Shown: in pieces, positions 8,838 through 21,600 of the stretch
How positions within the stretch are numbered: the stretch's first letter is position 1
Layout of the letters: every line of letters starts with the position of its first letter
NCBI GenBank assembly: GCA_016713275.1
Contig: JADJPL010000028.1
Coordinates: 124,001-188,000, forward strand
Direction of reading: 5' to 3'
Origin: Haliscomenobacter sp.
GTDB taxonomy: Bacteria > Bacteroidota > Bacteroidia > Chitinophagales > Saprospiraceae
Length of the DNA stretch: 64,000 nt
Notes under the pieces: generated by a model
The model's input: only the letters and a program-made list of their open reading frames with translations
Database searches by the model: none
What the model was told of the DNA's origin: nothing
Program-made: the position numbers and the translations under genes

Positions 8838-8897
8838 ATGAAAAAGACGGCAAAGGGGCCGATCGTGGTGGACATCATCGCGCCCAAGAAGAAGTAG
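8838..8897 (+). CDS. Candidate micropeptide 2, 19 residues
   Basis: ATG to TAG encodes MKKTAKGPIVVDIIAPKKK. It has a -7 box at 8800-8807. The core P-I-V-V-D-I-I-A-P aligns with R-I-I-I-D-I-I-C-P of the 12-residue ORF at 8185. Both start with M-K. The peptide is hydrophobic in the middle with basic ends, which would suit membrane or protein contact. A GC-rich imperfect inverted repeat follows at about 8902-8925. No known precursor-peptide leader motif, processing enzyme or dedicated transporter is adjacent. Real expression is unproven. Confidence 0.45.
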   Translation: MKKTAKGPIVVDIIAPKKK

Positions 8898-8984
8898 TAT
8901 GCCTGCCCAAGCGCGGTATGCGGGCAACCGGCCGCCGGCAGAAACCTGGAAACGCAAAATTTTGCAAATCCATTACAAAAAAAG

Positions 8985-9079
8985 AGTTCGATTTTGAAAT
9001 TGTAAATTTTTGAAATTCAGTTATTTGAATTTTTTAGACTGAATTTCACCCCTGGTTTTAAGTCCAAAAAAATCGAACT
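8985..9079. repeat. Nested inverted repeat
   Basis: Outer arms AGTTCGATTTT (8985-8995) and AAAATCGAACT (9069-9079) enclose inner arms GAAATTCAG (9012-9020) and CTGAATTTC (9039-9047). The whole forms one long imperfect hairpin in an AT-rich gap without genes. It may be a decayed MITE or a structured RNA. Confidence 0.5.
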
Positions 9080-9110
9080 GTCTGACAAATGTGGAAACCG
9101 TTACCCGGCC

Positions 9111-9461
9111 TACCTTTGTCATGTTAGGACATAGACATGCGAGCCCCCTCCAAAACGTGCCATTTGGACCGCTTTCGAAGCGGGCTAGCGTCATCCTTAG
9201 CTATATCCAGTTAAAAGATCATGCATCTCCCCTTGGGCTTGAAGGAGTTTAAAGGGCTGGAAATGAATTGCGTATTCATGAGAGTTATGATAGATGCGCG
9301 CAAGGAAAATGGATCGTTCCGGATTCCCTGCCACGCCGAAGCATCCGGGAAACCGGATGTTTTTTAGAAAAGAACCGGAGGGTTTTCCTCCGTTCAAATA
9401 GACATACGAAAAAGAGCAAAACAAGGAAAGCGGAAAACCCTCCAGGGGTTTTCCTTTCCTG
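9111..9461 (+). ncRNA. Possible small RNA transcript of unknown type
   Basis: A TACCTTTG -7 box (9111-9118) is followed about 300 bases later by a small hairpin near 9378 (GGAGG-GTTT-TCCTCC region) and a strong one at 9424-9461. No convincing coding frame lies between. The arrangement suggests a separate transcript, but no known RNA family is recognised. The rest of the gap to 9624 holds nothing clear except the leader of the giant gene. Confidence 0.25.
9424..9461. terminator. Strong hairpin upstream of the giant gene
   Basis: AGGAAAG and GGAAAACCC pair with GGGTTTTCC and TTTCCT around a short loop, giving about 15 paired bases. It could end transcription in either direction before the giant surface-protein gene. 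Confidence 0.55.
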
Positions 9462-9624
9462 TTATTGCCAGTATAACACCGCGTTTGCGAAAGAAAAGTA
9501 AAACGACTATTGCCCCAACGCGTGCCATACTTGAGAGACTGTAACTAACCTATTGAAAACAAGCGACCTATAGCTAAATATATAAGTAACCCTTATTGAA
9601 TTAAACGTTAACAAATCATTTCTC

Positions 9625-12600
9625 ATGAGGCCTTCTATTCCTTATTCGCAGGCTGCGGGCACTGCGAAAAGAACTTCTTGCTATGCCTCCCCTTCTTCCT
9701 GGGGATGGTTGCAAAAGTTTCTTGGTTTGGAAAGCACCGGAAGCGACCGAAAGGAACCTTTGCGGATGTTTTCCTTTTCCATTTTACCTTTTCTGGTGCT
9801 TAGCTCTTTGTTCTCTGCCAAAGTTAACCCGGTAGAAAAACGGAGCGCTAATTCCAAACCGGCCTTGCCGGCGTACTACCAAAGCGTAAAAGAGCAGAAG
9901 GCCTACATGCGTCTGCGCCAGATGCTCCTGCCGCCTGGAGACTTCAACGCCAGTATATCCGCCAGCCCCACTACCATCAATGCAGGTAGCGGGGTTACCT
10001 ATACCATCAACTACTCCACCGGCGCGACCGCTTCCAACATCACCGGAGCGAAGATCTCGGTCTTCCTGCCGGTGCCCTCGTTGAATGGCGGTCTGGTTTC
10101 TTTTAACGGCACGACAGACGTGCTCTCCTCTTCCTTGGTGTCCGTAATGGGAGGCTACAACTACGAGATCCTCTTCAAAAGCCCGCTCGGAGCCGGTAGG
10201 CAAGGGATGATGGAACTTACCGTCATTTACCCGCAAGGTACCATCTGCGACGGAACGGTCGTTACCGCCGTAGCTACCGCCACTGATGTCAATGGGCCGA
10301 GCGACAGCAACAGCGGGGATAACTCCGCCAATGTAACGGTTAATGACCCTTCTTCCCCCTGGACGATCGATGTCCAGCAACTCACGCTTCGTACCCTTGG
10401 TCAAACCTCAAACTACCGGGCTCAGATGGTGAAGCAGTCCGGCACGTTATATAACCTGGACAATGCCACGGTGAAAGTGGCCATCCCTAAGGCAGCAACG
10501 CATACCTGTTCCTGTACCCGGATCGTTGGCGCTGGCGCTAACCCGGATACCTTGGTTTGGGGTCCTCAAAACTTTACGGCTACCACCAATCTGGATTTCA
10601 ACCTGACGTATAGTAGTCCTGATTTTGCAGTGAATGACAAGGTAGTGGTCTCGGGATCGTTTTCCGGAACCAATACCACGTGCTCGGAGCCGGTAACCGG
10701 TTCGGACATGGTAATGGGCAATATTCCCGCGCCTCCTCCTCCTGCGCCTGCGGTGCAGTGTACTCAGCCCACGTTGTCAACCACGACGATTGGCCGCACC
10801 GGAAATACCGCTGTCACCTACAAAAACTCGGGCAATACCAATTTGGGAATGTTTACGGTCGCCGTTGATTTCCCCAACGAGGTACAAATTTCCCAAATTC
10901 CGGATGGCCTATACTCCAATGGTGGATTGAATGTAAATGTGTCGTATTATACGAATGTGGGCAACGGGGGAAATCCCGCTGTCCCTTACAACTATTCCTT
11001 CGTTACCAGTTCCATGATGCCCTCTTCCGGAGGACAGGCGTTGCCTGGGGGCGAATACTTGACCCGGATCGTATACTCTTTTGCAGACTCTGTACCTGCA
11101 GGATTCATGCCAAGTTCGGCTTTGCAGTTTGCCTACACCGTCGTTCCCATCAATATCGAAACCAGCGCATACATCGATGGCGCCAACCCAAGGAACACCG
11201 GCACTTGTACCGTTTGTAATGACGATACTCCCAATGGAAACGGGTATAGTTGCCTTCAGGTCAGATTGAATGTCGACGGTCGTTTTGCCAGCAGCAACCC
11301 AAGCCAGAGCTGTGCCAATAGCGCAGTGGCCAGGGATGAGCCTGTCGGACCGCAGAATATCGTGAAATCTGCTGCTCCCAACCGGGCTTACCCCCGCGAT
11401 ACGGTCACCTTTACCCTGCCTTTAATCATTGCGGGGTGGACAATCTGGTAGGCGCCGCCCTTCGGGATGTACTGCCCAGCGGATTTACGTATGTGCCGGG
11501 TTCTTCCAGGTGGCAAGCGGCTGCATTTGCAGATCCCACGATTTCCATGTCCAACGAACTCAATTGGACGCTGCCTACTCCGCTTGCCGGAGATCAGGTG
11601 GCCAATATGAATAATTTCGAGTGCACTACCTACACCCTGACTTTCCGGGCAGTAGTCAATGATATGACTCCGGCCTCTACCCTCTCCAATTGCTACTTCC
11701 TCAGCGGAACCATTCCTTCCAATTCGGATGCCATTGAAGTTTGCAACCCGAACGAACTAAGCGGGTGTGCGGATGTCGTGATCCTGCCGGTTGGTCCCAA
11801 CAACCCCAACAAGATTGTTGGGCAGGACCTCACCTTGCCCTTTAATGCCATCTTCCCGGAAGATGTCATCCAGTATAAACTCCAATGGGCGCATTTAGGT
11901 ATGTTTGACGTGGAGGAGGTCATGGTTTCCGATACCTTGCCTGCTCAGTATACCTTCACTCCCGGTACGGTGGTCTATTCCGCCAATATCCAGGCGCTGG
12001 TAGCCGCCCGTCAGGCAATAGACCCCTTGTTTGAGCCTTTTAGTACCTCCACGACGATGGACGGGCGCACCATTTTAAATTGGGACTTTAGCGACCTGGT
12101 TTTTCCCGGTTCCGGCGCCCAGTTTGAAATTGCGTTTAATATCCAGATCGAAGCCGGCACCCCTCCGGGCAATATCTCCAACTGCTTCAACGTGGAAGGG
12201 ATGTCCGTAGACGGTCAGGGCAACAACGTCCGCCTGGATGCGGTCCGCGATTGCCACCAGCTGACGGTGCGTTCGGTTGGTCCGGTAAACACCCAAAAGA
12301 CGCTTTCGGTCACCGATGGGACCGTTCAACCCACGGAAGAGTTGTACTATACCCTCCGGTTCCAAAATTCCGGACCTTTTGTGGTAAACAACCTCAAGAT
12401 TTCCGACATTCTTCCAGCGCATCTGGAGTTTGTGGAGACAGAGGCCATTATGTACATCAATATTCCTTCTCCTACTACCTTTAATTACAACTCCGCCACC
12501 CAAACCTTATCCTGGGAATGGACCAACGTGTCCGGAGCCCCTGTCGGCGACGCGCTTTCCGACTTCAAGGAGATCAAGTATAAGGTTCGGGTGAAAGATG

Positions 12601-15600
12601 GGGTATTGGCAGGTACGGTCTTCAATAACTGCTTCCGCATCGATGGGCAGGGGCCCAACATCGATCCCCGCCGCACGACCACCGGAGGCGGAGGCGCGGA
12701 AAACGAAAACCTTTCGCCCTATATTGAACAAGCCTGTAGCAGTAACCTGACTGTGCTTACGCTGGCTACGGTTTCTTCCCGCAAAGGGATCAAAGGCGAG
12801 TGCGATGAGGACTTCGTTTATTTCAACCCCGACGGCTCCCTGCCTCCGAATCTGGTTAACCTCAACGGGATCGGACGGACCTTCCCCGGCGGAGAGGCAA
12901 GATACCGCCTGGAGATTTCCAACCCGGGGAACATCACCATTCGGGATATGGTTATCGTAGATATCCTGCCCTTCATTGGGGATATGGGTGTACTTCGGGT
13001 GGATGAAAACCGGTTGACCCAATGGCGCCCAACGCTGGCAGGGCCTATTACTGCCCCTGCGGGTATCACGGTATATTATTCGGTTGAGCAAAATCCGTGT
13101 CGCACGGAATTTGTACCCGCCGTTAACCCGGCCGGCTGTACAGGGCCATCCTGGAGTACCACGCCTCCTTCGGATATATCCCTGGTCCAGGCCGTGAAGT
13201 TTGTGTTTGGCGCCGTAACGATCGGCCCTGCCCAGACTTTTGCCATGGAGTGGGATATGTTTGCGCCTTACGACTCCCCCCAGGATCTGATCGCATGGAA
13301 CAGCTATGCCTTTCAGGGAACCCGGGTGGACAACAACAACCGGTTCCTCACTGCCGAACCCAACAAAGTAGGTCTGGCCGTTAAGCGCGACCCCAAATCC
13401 CAGCTTGGGAATTACGTGTGGGTAGACCGCAACCAAAACGGCCTCCAGGATGAACCTCCCGGAGACGGCGTCAATGGTATTCGCGTCATCCTCGTCAAAT
13501 CAACGGATAATGTTAAAGGCAATGCCGATGACATGCGTATCGATACCACCTTTACAGGAAATGATTTCAGCGGCGATCCGGGGTACTACCTTTTCCCAGG
13601 GCTCGACGCAGGCAGGTATTATGTCATTTTTGACCTGACCACCCTGCCGCCTACCACGGCCGTCACCACCCAAAATGCAGGGAACGACGCGCTCGACAGC
13701 GATGCCGATCCGGTCATGGGGATGACGGATATGGTAAATCTAGGCTTACCCGAAGAAAACCTGACCCTCGACATGGGGATCACCCCTCCGGATTGTATCC
13801 TGGATGGAACCCGGGTTGTTCCTATTTGCAACGACAACGGAACGCCCAATAATCTGAACGACGACCAAATCACCCTCCAGCAAATTACCGCTTACCGTAG
13901 CGGTTCCGCCGGAGGAAGCCAGTATACCCTGATTATTGAACGTTGCGTTCCCAACCTCCCGACCGATCAGCTGGTGGTCCTGACCAACCTGAACTACGGA
14001 CAAACTTACGGTCCGTTCGGCCCATTCGCCGTAGCAGAAGGCGAAGAGATCAAAATCACGGTAGTCGACCAGACCAACCCCTTGTGCCGCATCGTCGATC
14101 GCGTACTGGGTTGTTCGGATTACGGCGATTTGCCGGATACCTATGGGACAACCGGCCCGGACGCGCCTCAGCACCTGGTTCAGCAGGATAAAATGCTCGG
14201 CACTTGCGTAGATACCGAACTCGACGGCCAACCCAGCGCAGAAGCTAATGGCGATAACAACAGCGACGGGTTGCGCACCGAAGGGACCTGTGGCCCTAAC
14301 GGCGATGAAGACGGAATCGAATTCCTGACTCCCCTCGTGCCCGGCGATACCGCTTGTATCCGCGTTTCTTATATCTCGCCCGCCTCCGGCGATCCGCTCA
14401 AACTCAATGGATTTATCGATTTCAACGGAGATGGTGATTTCGATGTCAATCCAGGCAGCCTGGCTGGCGATGACCAATTAGATTTCTTTGTCAAAGGCAC
14501 GGTTGGGCCAGCCAGCCTCAATGCCATGCTTCCTCTGGGGCAGGGAGAAATTATTCTTTGCTTCGTCGTTCCTTCCGACGCCACTTTTGTAGATGGCGAC
14601 GTTTTTGCCCGCTTCCGGTTAAGCTGTGACGGCGATCTTGGACCCGAAGGTATTAACGCGGATGGTTCTGTGCCTCCAGGGGAAATAGAAGATTACTTCT
14701 TCCCAACAGTCAAGGTAGGTAACCTCGTTTGGAGGGACCAAAATAACAATGGACGACAGGATGCCAGCGAGACGGGAATTGGCGGCGTTGAAATGACCCT
14801 CCTCCACGCGGGCGAAGACGAAACCTTTGGAACTTCCGACGATTTCGTCACCGTGACCTCTACAGATGCCAACGGAGTTTACTACTTCTGCGGCCTGATT
14901 GAGAACGATACCAGCATGTATAAAATCATCGCAAATACTCCGGACGGATTCTTGCCTGCGATTCCCAACAATCTCGGCGTTTCCGACATCCTGGACAGCG
15001 ATGGCACGCCTTTGGTAGATCCTAATCCCGATCCGGTTCAGGTGATGTTCCTGCTCAATGATCTGGACAATCTGCCTACCGAAGAAAATGGAAAGGAAGA
15101 CGAAGGCGCCGACGGCGTAAATGATTACCCGGATGACCGCGTCGATGAAACCTTTGATTTCGGCCTTCTGGAATTGGATTTGGGCGACCTGCCAGGATCT
15201 TACCCAATAACTACCCTGGCCCAGAATGGCCCGCGCCATAGCCAGCCGGAAGAACCGAAAACGTTCTTTGGAAATACCGTGGATACCGAGCGCAATGGCC
15301 AGCCTGACGGCGACGCAGGGGAAGTCGACGGCGGCGATAGCGGCGATGAAGATGGAATCATCAAGCCCACCATGTTCTTCCCTGGCGAAGAAGCCCGGTT
15401 CATGGTGAAAGTGACCAATACCAATACCGATCGGCCTACGTCCTATATCTATGGGTTTGTTGATTGGGACAATAGCGGCACATTTGATGGGGGCGATGAA
15501 GTTGCTACCGCTACGACCAACGGGAGCGGAATGATTGATCTGGTCTTTACGGTGCCTTTTGACGCAGCCGTATTTAGCCCCTTCGGCGCGCGTTTCCGCA

Positions 15601-18600
15601 TGGGAACGGTTCAGGCGGAAGTGAGCTCCCCAACCGGTTTTGCAACCGACGGCGAGGTGGAAGATTACCTGATTACCGAGCTCAAAGGCCTCGATTTTGG
15701 CGATGCCGGAGAGACCTTCCCGACCATCATTGCCGACGACGGCCCCCGTCACGGCGTTCCTCCCACACCTAATCTGTATCTCGGGCCAACCGAAGATATC
15801 GAATCCAATGGCCAACCCGATGACGATGCCGGCGAAACCGGCGGCGGGGATGACGGCAATAGCGACGACGAAGACGGCGTGCGCATGCTCGACGCTTCAG
15901 GAAGACCCACTATGTTAATTACCTGCCTGGAAACCACCATGCGCATTGATGCCGTTATTCCGGTTGGTCAAACGCCCTTCCTCCAGGCCTGGATTGACTT
16001 TAACGACAACGGAAACTGGGATGACCCGGGCGAACAGGTAGCTGAAGATTTCGCCCTCACCAGCGGAACGGGAGCTTACTACCTGACCTTCACGGTGCCT
16101 TGCGATGCCAAGGTTACCAGCCGCACCTTCCTGCGCTTCCGGATAAGTACGGAAGAAGGGTTAGGTTATACTGGCTTCACCATGGATGGGGAAGTGGAAG
16201 ATTATGTGGAAGTAATAAAAGGCCTTGATTTTGGCGACTTGCCGACCAAACCCAATTCCGACGATTTCCCCACGACGCTGGAGGACAACGGGCCACGCCA
16301 TGTGCTGGATCCGACAGCTCCTGGGCTGTATCTGGGCGCCGGAGTAGATACGGACCCGTCTGGTACGCCTTCCGATAAAGCCGATAGCGATGATAAGCAG
16401 ATGGAAACGACGACGAAGACGGCATCCGCTTTATCACCCCGCTTATGCCGGGTGAACAAGCCTGCGTAGAAGTAACCGTAGCCAATGGGACGACTAGTCC
16501 AGCCTACCTGTATGCCTATATGGATTATGATGGCGACTGCGAACTGGCGCCTATCTTCAACCGGATCATTCCTCCCGGCGGGCTTATCGATACGATCTGC
16601 TTTACCGTGCCGGATGATGAGTCCAGCAGCATGGGTATGGCCTATTTCCGCTTCCGCTTAGGTACGAATCAAGATGAAGTGGACCAGCCAACCGGACTGG
16701 CTATGGACGGCGAAGTGGAAGACTACAAGCTCAACCTCGCCAAAGTCGGCAACATCGTCTGGTTTGACCGCAACGCAGACGGCATTCAGAACGAGTCCGA
16801 AAAGGACTACGGGATCAATGGCGTTATGGTTAGCCTGATCTATGCCGGTGCAAATGGCACGATCCAGACTACCGATCCGGCTAGTCCTCAAGGAGACGAC
16901 GCCGTTTATGCAACGGTTACGGCAACCCTCGACGAAAACGGCGATCCGCTTGTTGGCGCTCCTGGTCCTGACGATAAGCGCGGAGAATACTACTTCTGCG
17001 GATTGATCGAAGGCGCCTACCGCATCGTGGTAATGAATCCGGCCAATATGCTGGCTACTACAGCAAATGCCGGGTTGGAAGACGACCGCGACAGCGATGG
17101 GACTATGATCCAGATCAACAATCAGGATAAAACGGTCATTAACTTCCAGATCGAAGATGTCGTTTCCAATCCGGAAGGAGAAGACGGCATCGAGGATCAG
17201 GAGTTGGAGGAAGGATTCCCAACGAATGAAGTGAAGACCTACCCGGATGTCCAGGTAGATCAAACCTTTGACGTCGGCTTTACCAGCCGCGACTTCGGCG
17301 ACTTGCCGGAAATGGGCCAGGGAGAAATGTTCCCAACCACCCTTGCCAATAATGGAGCAACGCATTCGGTTCCTAACCCGTCATTGACTCCTGAAATTCC
17401 TTACTTGTATTTGGGTGCAAGGGTAGATACCGAAACCGACGGGCAACCTGCCGCTATGGCCGATGGCGATGATGCGAATACGGACGACGAAGACGGCATT
17501 CGCATCGTGAGCCCCATGGTTCCAGGTTACGAAGCTTGCGTTGAAGTAACGAGTACCATCCCCGCCAATACGGTCGGTTACCTGCAAGGTTGGATCGACT
17601 TCAACGGCAACGGAAAAATAGACGATAGCGAACAAGCTGTAAAAGACTACGTGCTGCTCAGCGGAAACAACGTCCTGACCACCGTTTGCTTCGAAGTTCC
17701 CGAAGACGCGATGTTCAACGAAGGCATGGCCTTCATGCGCTGGCGCTTAAGCACGGAGCAGGGTCTCGGGTTCACCGGCCAAGCCCTGGATGGCGAAGTA
17801 GAAGACTACAAGCGCCAACTGGCTAAACTGGGTAATCTCGTTTGGGAAGACACCAACTTCAACGGCCGCCAGGATGACGGCGAAAACGGAATTGAAGGCG
17901 TACCCGTACAACTCGTATGGGCAGGCCCCGACGGCAATGTTTCTTCGGCTTCCGATAATGAGGTGTTCGATACCCTTACCGACGAAAATGGCGAATATTA
18001 CTTCTGCGGGCTGATCGAAGGCAACTACAAGCTGATCGTTCAAACCCCGGAAGATATGACTCCAACCCGCCCGGATGTGGCCTCCGTAACCGATTCGCTC
18101 GACAGCGACGGCGAAGTGATGCTCAGCCCGGTCATGGACCTGTCGATGGTCATGGATAGCTTCCGCATCGCCGATGTGACGAATCTTCCCTTGAATGAAA
18201 ACGGCCTGCAAGACAATCCGAATGCAGTGAGTGGTTTCCCTGACCCCCAGGTAGATCAAACCCACGACTTTGGCTTTGCCGGCCTGGACTATGGCGACCT
18301 GCCAGAGGAAGAAGATGGCGAGAAGTTTAATACCACCATGGCCAAGAATGGCGCGCTGCACGTCATCACCGAAGATCTCCGATTGGGCTCTTGCACCGAT
18401 GGCGAACGCGATGGCAATCCCGACGACGACGCCGGCGCTTTTGATGGCGAAGACGGCGACCAGGGAAATGGAGACGATGGGACGCCCAGCGTGTTCAAAC
18501 AGCCTGCGGGAACGGATTGCGATGATGATGAAGATGGCATCCGGTTTATCACCCCGCTCATTCCGGGCAATCCGGCTTGCGTTGAGGTGGTTACCTACAA

Positions 18601-21600
18601 CAACACCGGTGAAACCGCCGTACTTCAGGCATGGATGGATTGGAATGGCAACGGAATCCTCGACGCCTCCGAAATCCTGGTTTTTGATAATGCCGGCCTG
18701 GTAGCCACTGGAGCAGTAAAAGATACCTTCTGTTTCACGGTTCCATTCGGCGCAACGTTTAACGACGGCCTGTTATTTGCCCGCTTCCGCCTCAGCCCCG
18801 ACGGCGGCCTTGGCCCCGACGGTCCTGATAAATTCGGCGCAGGCGAAGTGCCTCAGGGCGAAGTAGAAGATTATATGATCAAGCTGGCCAAAATCGGTAA
18901 CCTCGTTTGGGAAGACCGCAACTACAACGGCCAGCAGGATGACCTGAAGAAGATCTCGGAATCAACGGAACCGTAGTAGCCCTGGTATTTGCCGGCGCCA
19001 ACGGAACCGTCGAAACCCCGCTGACCAACCCGAGCTTCCCGCTCGCGGCAGCCGGCGACGACCTGATCTTCTACGATACGACCTCTACCTATACGTATAT
19101 TTCTGGAGATACCCTCCAGGGCTTGTACTACTTCTGTGGCCTGATCGAAGGGACGTACGACGTGGTCGTGCTGGGTCCGAAAGACCTGACGCCGACGCGT
19201 CCGAACCTTGTCACCACCTCGCAGGATGAAGACAAAGACAGCGACGGCCTGGAAACGGCCCGCGATTTGACCACCCAGCGCACGCTGGTACACTCTGGCG
19301 TCTTCACGATGGCTAATCAAATGGCGGTCATGCAACTGGCGGAAGGCGAAGAAGGCATCGGCGATCAGGACCTGAGCAATTTGCTCGACGTCAACAACGT
19401 GGGTACCTTCCCGGATATGCAGGTAGATCAGCGCTTCGACTTTGGCTTTATCGCCCTCGACTTTGGCGACCTGCCTCAGGAAGCAGAACTGACCAATGCG
19501 AAATTCAATACCACGATCAGCGAGAACGGCCCGCGCCATATCGTGAAGCCGGACTTCTACCTGGGTTCCTGCGTAGATGCTGAACTCGACGGTGCTCCGG
19601 ACGATCAGGCAGGTTCCAGCGCTTACGGCGCAAGCGAAGGCGACGACGCTGCCGATAACGACGGAAATAGCTGGAAGCAAGGCGCTGCCTGCAGCGACGA
19701 CGAGGACGGCATCCGCTTCCTCACGCCGCTGGTCCCGGGCTACGAAGCTTGCATCGAACTGCGCTACGCGCTGCCGGACAACTTCGACGGCCCCGACGGC
19801 TTCCTCAACGCCTGGATCGACTACAACGGCAACGGCACGCTGGACGCCAATGAGAAACTGGCCTGGACGAAAGTCAACGGCGCAGCCGCTTCCATCGAAG
19901 CCACTACCGGCGCCCTCGAGTTGGAGCGCATCTATATGACCAACGGCGGTGGCAAAGTGATCGTATGCTTCAACGTTCCAAAAGACGCAGCATACTTCAC
20001 GGGCAATGTGCTCAGCCGTTTCCGCCTGAGCGAAGACCCGCGCCTTGGTCCCGACGGCATCCTTCCTGCCCAGGCAGGCTATGTGGATGGCCGCATCCCA
20101 TGCGGGGAAGTAGAAGACTACTTCATGAAACTCACGAAAGTGGGCAACCTGGTATGGGAAGACCGCAACTACAACGGCATTCAGGATACGCTCAATGGCA
20201 TGCCGATTGAGCCGGTGATCCCGAATGTGCCGGTGAAATTGGAGTTTGCCGGTCTGGATGGCGTGTTCGGTAGCGCCAATAAGGCCGCCGATCTGGAATT
20301 CACCTACCACGACACTACGGATATTAACGGCCGCTACTACTTCTGTGGGCTGATTGGCGACGTTACCTACGATCCTTCGGGCGTAGCCGTAGCCAACTAC
20401 CGCCTGACAGCTGAAGATCCGGACGATATGACGCCTACGGTGGACCGCACCGACGTTGACGAGCGCCGCGACAGCGACGGCGACGATACGACGATCGACG
20501 ACCTGATCACCCGAATCACGTTTGCGATCACCAACCCGATGGCGCAGCCTACGGGCGAACTGAATCCGGTGGGCATCTACGATCAGGGCAGCATCACCAC
20601 GGGGCCGCTTCCGACGAATGTGTTCCCGGACATGCAGGTGGACGAGACCTTCGACTTCGGCTACACGGGCTTCGACTACGGCGACCTGCCGGTAGCCGGC
20701 ACGAACTACCTGACGCTGCGCGACTCCATGTCGGCACAGTTCTCGGGCGTATTTGGCCCGCGCCACGCGATCCAGCCCAAGCTCTATCTGGGCGAAGGCG
20801 TAGACGGCGAACTCAACGGCCAGCCCGACGCCGACGCCGGCAGTAAGAACGGCGGCGACGACGATGGCGCCAGCGCCTTCCGCAAAGGCACGGGAACGGA
20901 CGACGAGTCGGGCATCCGCCTGCTCACCCCGCTGATCCCGGGTGAGATCGCAATGATCAAAGTGACGTACACCTCCCAGGATACCGTTCTGGCTGGAGGA
21001 TATGCGAATAGAGACGCTTACCTGCGCGCCTTTATCGACTTTAACGGCGACGGCGATCTGAACGATCCTACCGACAGCCTGATCTTTACCTCCATCGGCA
21101 CGAGACAAAGCGCTATGGGCCGTTGGCAGCTACCGGCAATCCGGTACTGCCCGGCGGCGTAGACACCATGCGTGTCCTGGCCTTCCGCGTGCCTACCGAT
21201 GCAGTATACCGCGACGGCACGGCCTTCATGCGCTACCGCCTGAGCTGGGAGCCTGGCCTCGGACCGGATAACAACGCGTTCCACCAGAATACCGCGCCGT
21301 TTGTGAACACCGCGCTGGCTTATCCTCGCGGGGAAGTGGAAGACTATGCGGTACCTGTAGTGAAAGTGGGCAACCTGTCGTGGTTTGACCACGACGTGAA
21401 GGGCGATCAGAACGAAGACGACTTCGTGGATACCCTGCAGTTGGTGCTCGTTTGGGGCGGTGTAAATGACACCACCGGTACCTTCGATGCAGCCGGTTAC
21501 CAAACCACCATGGCTTCTGCAGGCAGCGTAACCGATGTCCTGTACAACCTGTCCATCGTTCCGACGCAGCCGGCCGTAATGCCTCCAAACAGCAACGACA

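Noticed and set aside
9268..9501. 77-codon frame before the giant gene
   Set aside because: TTG start, no promoter at the right spacing, and it runs through two strong hairpins.
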